Of a stretch of 8,450 nucleotides of DNA, positions 1-6,722 are shown piece after piece; position 1 is the first letter of the stretch; each line of letters opens with the position of its first letter. The stretch comes from Acidobacteriota bacterium (GTDB taxonomy: Bacteria > Acidobacteriota > Vicinamibacteria > Vicinamibacterales > CAVVIG01). Where the stretch lies: positions 1 to 8,450 of the forward strand of contig QHWL01000076.1 in the NCBI GenBank assembly GCA_003222555.1. The letters are read 5' to 3'. Below the pieces are notes generated by a model. It did no database searches. It worked only from the letters and a program-made list of their open reading frames with translations, and was not told the origin of the DNA. A program made the translations under genes and the position numbers.

Positions 1-36
1 CGGTCCCTTCCCGCATATCTCGCAACGCTTGGCCAT
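1..36 (-). CDS. rpmB: 50S ribosomal protein L28, N-terminal 12 codons (partial)
   Basis: The minus strand reads MAKRCEICGKGP up to the window edge, which is the typical start of bacterial L28, a structural protein of the large ribosomal subunit. Cys5 and Cys8 form the first CxxC pair of the zinc-binding version of the protein. The remainder, including the second pair, lies outside the window. The ATG at 36-34 is preceded by a good ribosome binding site (AAGGTG, 47-42) with 5 nt spacing. A strong promoter lies about 110 nt upstream (155-183), so the gene probably has its own transcript rather than depending only on the zinc-cysteine protein gene upstream. Confidence 0.9.
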   Translation of the reverse strand, partial: MAKRCEICGKGP

Positions 37-74
37 CAGGGCACCTTCATTTACGACGCATGGGCCCCCACCCC

Positions 75-118
75 TACGCGGAGGCACGGCCTTCGCTTGG
101 CCTCGGCCTCGAGCGTAG
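75..118 (-). promoter_or_regulatory. Large hairpin in the rpmB leader
   Basis: CTACGC (75-80) pairs with GCGTAG (113-118). Inside this, GAGGC (81-85) pairs with GCCTC (106-110) and GGCC (88-91) pairs with GGCC (99-102), with small internal loops and a 7-nt apical loop. The structure lies between the inferred transcription start (about 148) and the ribosome binding site (47-42). No U-tract follows on the minus strand, so it does not look like an intrinsic terminator. Ribosomal-protein leaders often hold autoregulatory structures. That role here is inference, and read-through of a degenerate terminator is the alternative. Confidence 0.5.
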
Positions 119-154
119 ACTCTCGACCTCGGATCATCCTGACCGAAAACCCCA

Positions 155-183
155 AGTATATCGGCCAGTTACGGGACTATCAA
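155..183 (-). promoter_or_regulatory. Near-consensus sigma70 promoter for rpmB
   Basis: On the minus strand, TTGATA (183-178) is followed by exactly 17 nt and then TATACT (160-155). Each hexamer matches the housekeeping consensus at five of six positions. The -35 box lies inside the last codons of the upstream gene and the spacer covers its stop codon. Transcription would start near 148, giving rpmB a leader of about 110 nt. This is the best promoter match I found in the window. Confidence 0.75.
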
Positions 184-804
184 GCGCGGTGACGCCGCTG
201 GCGGCGTTTCTTGCTCGTCGCTCTCCGGGATCACGCGGCCGAGGAGGTCGAGAAACGCTCTGCGGTTGTCCCGATCGTTCGCCCGCGCCTCTCGCGCGGC
301 TTCCTCGATCCGCCGCAGCACCACGGCGGCGTCACGCTCGAACGGCGTCCCGCCGTTTTGGCCGGCCTTGGCGAGGAGCGGCTTCAGCGCGGCCGCGAGC
401 CGCTCGGCCGGGGGCGACGCCGGGCGGTGTTCGTAAATGACACCCCGCGCTGCGGTCTCGGAGGTTGCCGCCAATGCCGCTGCGGCTTCGATCACGTCGT
501 CGTCGACGAGCGGCTGCAGCTCCGCCGGATGGTAACGCAAGAGGAACGCATCGATCAGAAAGAACAGCTGCGACTGGCGCTGGTTCAAGTCGCGCATGAA
601 CCGGACGAGCAGTTCCACGTCGCGCTGCTGCTGCCGGAGGATGGCTGCAGGCGGATGCTCGCGCGCTGTGGCCAGATAGACGCAGTCGCTCGGACATTGA
701 ATCTCGACCAGTCGCTTGGTGCCGCAGCACACGGCGCAGATCTGCTGACCGACCGCCGGACAGGCGCGACGTCCGCGCCGCGAGCCGCAAAGGGGACAAA
801 CCAC
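169..804 (-). CDS. Uncharacterised protein with cysteine-rich (probable zinc-binding) N-terminus
   Basis: This 211-aa protein has an N-terminal cysteine cluster: C3-x2-C6, C15, C23-x2-C26-C27, C37 and C41. It begins almost at the initiator, as MVCPLC. The spacing suggests one or two zinc knuckles or ribbons. The rest is soluble, charged and predicted mostly helical (about 51-195), ending in a Pro-rich tail. I recall similar 'CPxC...CxVCCG...CPSDCxYL' proteins as hypothetical proteins in Acidobacteriota, but I do not know a function. The GTG at 804-802 is chosen because no in-frame start exists for a long way upstream and the first Cys pair follows at once. There is no Shine-Dalgarno sequence before it. 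The gene diverges from the one at 902 and lies upstream of rpmB on the same strand. Confidence 0.8.
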   Translation of the reverse strand: MVCPLCGSRRGRRACPAVGQQICAVCCGTKRLVEIQCPSDCVYLATAREHPPAAILRQQQRDVELLVRFMRDLNQRQSQLFFLIDAFLLRYHPAELQPLVDDDVIEAAAALAATSETAARGVIYEHRPASPPAERLAAALKPLLAKAGQNGGTPFERDAAVVLRRIEEAAREARANDRDNRRAFLDLLGRVIPESDEQETPPAASPRLIVP

Positions 805-810
805 AGCAGC

Positions 811-823
811 ATTATTGTATAAT
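811..823. promoter_or_regulatory. Palindromic divergent promoter core
   Basis: ATTAT-TGT-ATAAT (811-823) is a perfect 5-bp inverted repeat. Read rightwards it contains a consensus -10 box TATAAT (818-823). Read leftwards it contains TACAAT (819-814), five of six matches. The rightward -35 region is poor: GACAAA at 795-800 gives 17-nt spacing. Transcription would start near 830 for the plus-strand gene at 902 and near 807 for the minus-strand gene at 804, placing the two starts about 20 bp apart. Divergent initiation from symmetric -10 elements is known in bacteria. Use of this one is inferred. Confidence 0.5.
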
Positions 824-901
824 CCCGTGCAAAGCCAAGGAAACTCGCCGGAACGCCCCTTGCAACCACCCGTGATGGTTTGTCGAGCCTGGGATTCCTC
901 T

Positions 902-1483
902 ATGGATGACGCAGTGTTTCGACGTGAATCGGCGATCGAATATTTCAAAGAGCTGGTCGAGGGCGCCCTCGCGCGCCAGCGAATCACTGCGGGCGAGCTG
1001 ACCGCCTTTTACGTTGTCCATCTTCTTGCGGGATTTCTCCAGCGGCCGGCCGAAGAAGATGAGGCCCCCCTGGGGTTTCAACTGGCGCGAGCGCTGGAAA
1101 GCGGCGGGATACAGCAGCGGGCGAGCCTGAAACAGATTGGCGATCTCTCACTCTTTATTTCCGGGTTTTTTTCCGACTCGCTGCGCCGGAAGCTCGTCGA
1201 TGTGGACTACTACGTGAGCATTGGCGGATTCGCCTACAACACCCTGAGCCGCCACGAGAGCGACACGTTCTCGCCCGTGTTCGCAGAGCTCGCGGAAAAA
1301 TTCGCCGACTTCGTCGATGTGCTGTCCGAAGTGAGCGAGCGGACCTCCTGTGCCTCCAATTTGGACCTGCTCCGGCTCTACGAGAAATGGCTCAAGACGG
1401 GGAGTCGGCGGTGCGGTCAGCTTCTCGTGGAGCGGGGTGTCGTTCCAAACGCGTCTGCCAAACACAGCCGCACGGTACAATAA
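902..1483 (+). CDS. Uncharacterised conserved-looking protein (193 aa)
   Basis: This 193-aa soluble protein has no signal peptide or membrane segment and no cofactor or nucleotide motif that I can identify. Recognisable blocks are an N-terminal helix (RESAIEYFKELVEGALA), a central LSLFISGFFSDSLRRKLVDV segment and DYYVSIGGFAYNTLSRH. A C-terminal helical part holds DLLRLYEKWLKTGSRR. I recall proteins of this pattern as unnamed hypotheticals in Acidobacteriota and myxobacteria, which supports a real gene, but I cannot name a function. The start is uncertain. ATG 902 suits the N-terminal block, while in-frame GTG 872 and ATG 875 would extend it by 9-10 residues. None has a convincing ribosome binding site. 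It diverges from the cysteine-cluster protein across 97 nt. Confidence 0.8.
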   Translation: MDDAVFRRESAIEYFKELVEGALARQRITAGELTAFYVVHLLAGFLQRPAEEDEAPLGFQLARALESGGIQQRASLKQIGDLSLFISGFFSDSLRRKLVDVDYYVSIGGFAYNTLSRHESDTFSPVFAELAEKFADFVDVLSEVSERTSCASNLDLLRLYEKWLKTGSRRCGQLLVERGVVPNASAKHSRTVQ

Positions 1484-1514
1484 ATGTAATTGGCATGCCG
1501 CAGATGAGCTTTGA

Positions 1515-1727
1515 CGGCTGCTTGGAACCGCTCGCCTTGCGTCGTCCGACTATCCACACTTCAGCAATTTTACTCGTCTAACGTCTTCTAAAGCGGACAG
1601 TTCCCCTCATCTTCGGCCCGAACCGATCGCTGGTTCTCGGCGTCTAAGCGATCGTCAGTTTTTTGAACAGACGGTCGATTTTGTCGAGTCTGATCTCCGT
1701 AAGCTGCTCAAAAATATTGGTTTATAA
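1515..1727 (+). other. Orphan reading frame, possible gene remnant
   Basis: Seventy codons stay open between TGA (1512-1514) and TAA (1725-1727) without any ATG, GTG or TTG. The last part translates to a plausible protein end (SDRQFFEQTVDFVESDLRKL followed by LKNIGL and stop), with alternating acidic and hydrophobic residues typical of an amphipathic helix. The first part is low in such pattern. It may be the 3' end of a decayed gene or chance. The terminator-like hairpin at 1624-1664 falls inside it, which argues against an active gene. I do not recognise the family. Confidence 0.2.
1624..1664 (+). terminator. Candidate intrinsic terminator
   Basis: CGATCGCT (1624-1631) and AGCGATCG (1647-1654) form a perfect 8-bp stem with a 15-nt loop. 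The run TTTTTT (1659-1664) starts 4 nt after the stem. It could end transcription from the gene at 902-1483, about 140 nt upstream. The large loop and the gap before the U-tract make it a moderate, not strong, candidate. Confidence 0.45.
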
Positions 1728-1892
1728 GGACGGTGTTCCGTTGGAGTCTCGGCGAGCTTTTCAGAAACGGCACCTGACGGGCAATCTGGACGGCGTGGGA
1801 ATTGATAGAGGGTCGCGGCTTGCAATCGGGATTTCAGACGGATACTGTTTCGGCAAAATATTTGCAGGGCGGTCCAGCACTTGAAGACGGCG

Positions 1893-1909
1893 CCCCGGCG
1901 ATTCCGGGG
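1893..1909 (+). promoter_or_regulatory. GC hairpin abutting the dksA-like ribosome binding site
   Basis: CCCCGG (1893-1898) and CCGGGG (1904-1909) form a 6-bp GC stem with a 5-nt loop, ending 3 nt before the Shine-Dalgarno sequence. It could stabilise the mRNA 5' end or keep the binding site open. Chance is possible in such GC-rich DNA. Confidence 0.3.
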
Positions 1910-1927
1910 AATGGAAGGAGCGGCGTC

Positions 1928-2389
1928 ATGAACGAAACTCAAAAGGTGGGCTCGGGCGGGAAGAGGACGCCCGACTCTCGGTATAACGAGCTCAAGCACA
2001 TGCTCGAAGGCCGGCGGCGCGAAATGCAGGCCGAAGTCCAGGGCAGAATGCGGGACGTTCGCACGGAAGGCGCCTGGGGCGGTAAGCTCAACGAGGTGCT
2101 GGACGCCGTCGAGAGCTCCGAGGCGGACATCCAGGAAGAGATCGAGTTCGCGCTCATCCAGATGAAGTCGGAGACGCTCAACAAGATCAACGACGCGCTC
2201 GCGCGGCTCGATCAGGGCGACTACGGCAACTGTTTCGAGTGCGGTGAGGAAATCGCCGAAAAGCGTCTGCGCGCGCTTCCCTTCGCCGTGCGCTGCAAGG
2301 ACTGCGAGGAGGCGAAAGAGGTCGTCGAGCAGCGCGAGCGCCACCTCGCCGCGCGGCGCGGCGCGACGTCGTTGTTTTTCGATATGTAA
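1928..2389 (+). CDS. DksA/TraR-family C4 zinc-finger protein
   Basis: This 153-aa protein has the DksA/TraR layout. A long charged N-terminal coiled-coil hairpin spans about residues 18-97. A C4 zinc finger follows: C102-x2-C105-x17-C123-x2-C126, containing the family hallmark 'YGNCFECGEEI...LRALPFAVRCKDCE'. A short helix forms the tail. Family members bind in the RNA polymerase secondary channel and modulate initiation, often with ppGpp. The coiled-coil tip region (about 61-75) carries acidic residues E62, E65, D67, E70 and E71 but not the DxxDxA motif of E. coli DksA, so calling it true DksA would be unsafe. The ATG has a strong ribosome binding site (GGAAGGAG, 1913-1920) at 7 nt, with a GC hairpin (1893-1909) just before it. 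It lies 111 nt upstream of lon on the same strand. Confidence 0.92.
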   Translation: MNETQKVGSGGKRTPDSRYNELKHMLEGRRREMQAEVQGRMRDVRTEGAWGGKLNEVLDAVESSEADIQEEIEFALIQMKSETLNKINDALARLDQGDYGNCFECGEEIAEKRLRALPFAVRCKDCEEAKEVVEQRERHLAARRGATSLFFDM

Positions 2390-2411
2390 TCGACCCGGCG
2401 TCCCGAAAAGG

Positions 2412-2434
2412 GGGCTCCGCCGGTGGCGGGGCCC
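2412..2434 (+). terminator. Strong intercistronic hairpin after the dksA-like gene, no U-tract
   Basis: GGGCTCCGCC (2412-2421) and GGCGGGGCCC (2425-2434) form a 10-bp stem (nine Watson-Crick pairs and one G-U) with a 3-nt loop. It lies 22 nt past the stop codon. No run of T follows, so it is unlikely to be an efficient intrinsic terminator by itself. It may attenuate transcription into lon or protect the upstream mRNA from 3' exonucleases. Confidence 0.45.
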
Positions 2435-2468
2435 ACTCACTTCCCCACCAGCGACTACCCCCAACCAG

Positions 2469-2485
2469 GCGGACGGGCCGTCCGC
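2469..2485 (+). promoter_or_regulatory. Palindrome just before the lon ribosome binding site
   Basis: GCGGACGG-G-CCGTCCGC is a perfect 8-bp inverted repeat around one base, ending 5 nt before the lon Shine-Dalgarno sequence (AGAGGT, 2491-2496). As DNA it could be an operator for a dimeric repressor. As RNA it could be a hairpin beside the ribosome binding site. It does not match the CIRCE or HspR (HAIR) operators known for heat-shock genes. Confidence 0.35.
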
Positions 2486-2500
2486 AGATAAGAGGTCGCC

Positions 2501-4951
<2,451 letters not shown>

Positions 4952-4961
4952 GGCGGCGAAG

Positions 4962-4975
4962 AGGCGCTGGCGCCT
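4962..4975 (+). promoter_or_regulatory. Short hairpin masking the ribosome binding site of the deacetylase-like gene
   Basis: AGGCGC-TG-GCGCCT folds into a stem of about 5 bp with a CTGG loop. It includes part of the only purine-rich ribosome binding candidate (GAAGAGG, 4958-4964) before GTG 4977. It could dampen translation of the second gene relative to lon. Chance cannot be excluded. Confidence 0.25.
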
Positions 4976-4976
4976 T

Positions 4977-5969
4977 GTGAGCGATGTCGTCTACTCGGCG
5001 CGGTATCACGTCGATATCGGGCCACACGTGTTCCCCACTCAAAAGTACCAGCTGGTCTACGCCCGTGTGATCGAGACCGGCGTCATCCGGCCGTCCGACG
5101 TCGTCGAGCCGGAGCCGGCCGGCTGGGACGAGCTCGAGCTGGTCCATACATCGGAATACCTGACGAAGATCCGCGACGGGTCGCTCTCGCGGGAAGAGAT
5201 CGCGCAGCTCGAGCTGCCGTGGTCGGGGGAGATGGTCGAAGGGTTCCGCCTGATGGCGGGCGGCACGGTCGAAGCCGCACGACTCGCCTGCGGCCTCCGA
5301 CATGACGATCGAGCGCCAGGCCCGCGAGCGCAGAGCCAGGAAGTATGTGCGGACTCTGCGAGCGCTGCGCTCAACGTCGTGGCTCACATCGGCGGCGGTC
5401 TGCACCACGCGTTCGCCAACCACGGCGAGGGCTTCTGTCCGTTCAACGACGTCGCGGTCGCCGTGCGGGTGCTCCAGTCGCGCGGCATCGAGCGCGCCGC
5501 GATCGTCGATCTCGACGTGCACCATGGCAACGGCACGGCGTTCATCTTCGAATCCGATCCGCGCGTGTTCACGTTCTCGATGCACCAGCAACACAACTAT
5601 CCGATGTGGAAGCCTCGCGGGTCGCTCGACATCGGCTTGCCCGACGGGGCCGGCGACGGGCGGGTGCTGAGCGAGCTTTCGCGGGCGCTGCCGATGGTGA
5701 TGGCGAGCGAACCGCAGTGTGTCTTCTATCTGGCGGGCGCGGACCCGTACGAAGACGATCAGCTGGGAGGGCTACGCATGACCCGTGACGGATTGCGCCA
5801 GCGCGACCGGTTGGTCATCGAGACCGTGTGCGCTGCGGGTGTGCCGCTCGTAATCACGCTGGCCGGCGGCTACGCCCGCCGCGTCGAAGACACGGTCGAA
5901 ATTCATGCCGCCACGATTGAAGAAGCGAAAAATGCAACCACGAAAACACGAAAGCACGAACAAGGCTAG
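4977..5969 (+). CDS. Class II histone-deacetylase-like hydrolase (AcuC/HDAC superfamily)
   Basis: This 330-aa member of the arginase/deacetylase superfamily comprises zinc hydrolases that remove acyl groups from lysines, polyamines or small molecules. The true substrate here is unknown. Visible active-site features are: the GGGLHHAF block with H143-H144; the zinc ligands D180 and H182 in DLDVHHGNGT; the third ligand D256 in GADPYEDD; and the transition-state tyrosine Y299 in AGGY. All key residues are intact. Two oddities stand out. About 25 residues (about 105-129, DNA about 5289-5363) sit between the 'AARLA' helix and GGGLHH where relatives I remember have a short turn. The last dozen residues (ATTKTRKHEQG) are encoded by an intergenic CACGAA repeat. 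The start is GTG 4977, which places the conserved VYSARYH block at the N-terminus. It lies 25 nt after lon, so an operon is likely, and it converges with the NUDIX gene. Confidence 0.88.
   Translation: MSDVVYSARYHVDIGPHVFPTQKYQLVYARVIETGVIRPSDVVEPEPAGWDELELVHTSEYLTKIRDGSLSREEIAQLELPWSGEMVEGFRLMAGGTVEAARLACGLRHDDRAPGPRAQSQEVCADSASAALNVVAHIGGGLHHAFANHGEGFCPFNDVAVAVRVLQSRGIERAAIVDLDVHHGNGTAFIFESDPRVFTFSMHQQHNYPMWKPRGSLDIGLPDGAGDGRVLSELSRALPMVMASEPQCVFYLAGADPYEDDQLGGLRMTRDGLRQRDRLVIETVCAAGVPLVITLAGGYARRVEDTVEIHAATIEEAKNATTKTRKHEQG
5289..5363. repeat. Probable in-frame insert with inverted repeats inside the deacetylase-like gene
   Basis: This stretch encodes the extra residues before the active-site histidines. 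GAGCGCAG (5326-5333) is complementary to CTGCGCTC (5365-5372), and CGCAGAG (5329-5335) is complementary to CTCTGCG (5354-5360). GAGCGC-T-GCGCTC (5360-5372) is itself a small palindrome. These arms overlap the insert and run just past its estimated right edge. There is no transposase and no obvious target duplication. A small non-autonomous or REP-like element is possible. The boundaries come from remembered family alignment and may be off by several codons. Confidence 0.4.
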
Positions 5970-6078
5970 CCTGGTTCACGCAATCACCTTTCTTCACGAA
6001 GGGCGACGAAGAACACGACGCGCTTTTGTACAAAACCATTCTTCGTGATCTTCGTGTTTCTTCGTGCCTTCGTGATAA
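5936..6078. repeat. Inverted array of CACGAA/TTCGTG units at a convergent gene junction
   Basis: The left part holds CACGAAA/CACGAAG-type units: ACCACGAAAACACGAAAGCA at 5938-5957, then another set from 5995 to 6020. The right part (6040-6074) holds the complementary TTCTTCGTG/TTTCTTCGTG/CCTTCGTG units. CACGAAGG (5995-6002) is perfectly complementary to CCTTCGTG (6067-6074), and the 12-bp palindrome TTTTGTACAAAA (6024-6035) sits between the arms. The whole can fold into an imperfect hairpin of about 80 nt. I recall similar 'CACGAAGACACGAAG' arrays between genes in many uncultured, GC-rich bacteria. This is recollection, not a search result. Confidence 0.75.
5995..6074. terminator. Possible bidirectional terminator formed by the CACGAA inverted repeat
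   Basis: The imperfect stem lies exactly between two convergent genes (stops at 5969 on plus and 6093 on minus). It is symmetric, with short A and T runs (TTTT and AAAA at 6024-6035) at its centre rather than after the stem. It could stop or stall polymerase from both sides, or act only as a repeat. Termination is inferred from position and shape. Confidence 0.35.
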
Positions 6079-6092
6079 GCGATTTACAGCGT

Positions 6093-6593
6093 TCAAATGA
6101 GCGTCAGCCCGTACGCGGTCTTCAGATCGATGATCTCGCCTCGCGTCGCGAGCGCCTTGGCCTCCGAAATCGTGAAGGCCTGCACGTAAATATCCTCGTC
6201 CTCGTCAGCCTTGTGCGGGGAGCCGGGCGCTGGTGGATGCAGGTCAGAAACGCGAAAGTAAATCATTTCTTCGTCGCAATAGCCTGGGGTCGGATACAGT
6301 CCGACGATTCGTTGCACCCGCCCCGGCACCAACGCGATCTCTTCTTCGCACTCGCGTGCCGCCGCCGCTTCGGCAGATTCGCCGGCATCCACGCTGCCCG
6401 CCGGCAACTCCCAGATCTCGCGTCTGATGCTGTGGCGGTACTGCCGAATCAAGATGACGTGATCGTCGTCCTGCATCGGGAGAAGGACGACGGAAGGAAG
6501 ATGATGCACGATCGCCATGTCGAGCTCGCGGCCGTTCGGGAGGCGAGCCTTGTCGACCTCGACGGAAAACACCCGGCCTTGATAGACGATCAT
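6093..6593 (-). CDS. NUDIX hydrolase, ADP-ribose pyrophosphatase type
   Basis: This 166-aa NUDIX hydrolase cleaves nucleoside diphosphates linked to another moiety. The Nudix box is G66-x5-E72-x7-R80-E81-C-E-E84-E85-I-A-L88. It is canonical at the metal-binding glutamates, with Ala in place of the usual second Gly. Flanking features point to the ADP-ribose pyrophosphatase (NudF-like) group: QYR (51-53), WELPAG (61-66), and a proline (P103 in PTPG) 15 residues after the box, the position associated with ADP-ribose specificity. The likely reaction is ADP-ribose to AMP plus ribose-5-phosphate. ATG 6593 is chosen because GAGGG (6603-6599) precedes it and the family begins near here. Codons further upstream come from an intergenic repeat. 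It lies downstream of rluD across the repeat array and converges with the deacetylase-like gene. Confidence 0.93.
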   Translation of the reverse strand: MIVYQGRVFSVEVDKARLPNGRELDMAIVHHLPSVVLLPMQDDDHVILIRQYRHSIRREIWELPAGSVDAGESAEAAAARECEEEIALVPGRVQRIVGLYPTPGYCDEEMIYFRVSDLHPPAPGSPHKADEDEDIYVQAFTISEAKALATRGEIIDLKTAYGLTLI

Positions 6594-6605
6594 AGGAGCC
6601 CTCAA

Positions 6606-6722
6606 GAATTGCAGATTGCAGATTGACGATTGATGATTCATTGGCGAATTGAATCTGCAATTCCAATCTGCAATCCCAATCTGCAATCCCAATCTTCAAT
6701 CCGCAATCATCAATCATCAATT
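6606..6722. repeat. Array of about 7-bp CAATNNN units with an inverted left arm
   Basis: From about 6650 to 6722 the plus strand reads as successive units CAATCTG, CAATCC, CAATCTG, CAATCC, CAATCTT, CAATCCG, CAATCAT, CAATCAT, mostly 7 bp and sometimes 6. From 6606 to about 6642 the units appear inverted (GAATTG, CAGATTG, CAGATTG, ACGATTG). GAATTGCAGATT (6606-6617) and AATCTGCAATTC (6652-6663) form a perfect 12-bp inverted repeat with a 34-nt loop. The array is A+T-rich in a GC-rich genome, fills the rluD-NUDIX gap, provides the final codons and stop of rluD, and ends 3 nt before the NUDIX ribosome binding site. It is not a CRISPR, because there are no unique spacers. Confidence 0.85.

Larger units (their letters stand above)
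1484..1927. other. 444-nt gap between the 902-1483 gene and the dksA-like gene
   Basis: No normal gene is visible here. The gap holds a terminator-like hairpin (1624-1664), a plus-strand reading frame without a standard start (1515-1727), an 8-bp palindrome GGCATGCC (1492-1499), and a small hairpin just before the dksA-like ribosome binding site (1893-1909). Its middle is visibly richer in A+T than the flanking genes. A weak sigma70-like pair, TTGCAA (1820-1825) with TACTGT (1843-1848), could drive the downstream operon. It matches the consensus at only four and three positions, so I do not list it separately. Confidence 0.6.

Noticed and set aside
60..440. Plus-strand 126-codon frame at the left edge
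   Set aside because: It crosses the rpmB leader and the 3' end of the cysteine-cluster gene on the opposite strand; the Arg/Ala/Pro-rich sequence has no domain pattern.
5286..5372. Insertion sequence or intron inside the deacetylase-like gene
   Set aside because: The segment is only about 75 bp and open in frame, with no transposase, no intron-like ends and no visible target duplication. At most it is a small palindromic element.
6045..6626. Plus-strand 193-codon frame opposite the NUDIX gene
   Set aside because: It runs antisense through the intact Nudix box and starts inside the repeat array, with no recognisable motif.
6594..6692. 33-residue N-terminal extension of the NUDIX protein
   Set aside because: The extra residues are translated repeat. 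ATG 6593 has its own GAGGG ribosome binding site and fits the family start.
6606..6722. CRISPR-like periodicity
   Set aside because: The period is about 7 bp, there are no unique spacers of 25-40 bp, and the units are inverted in the left arm.
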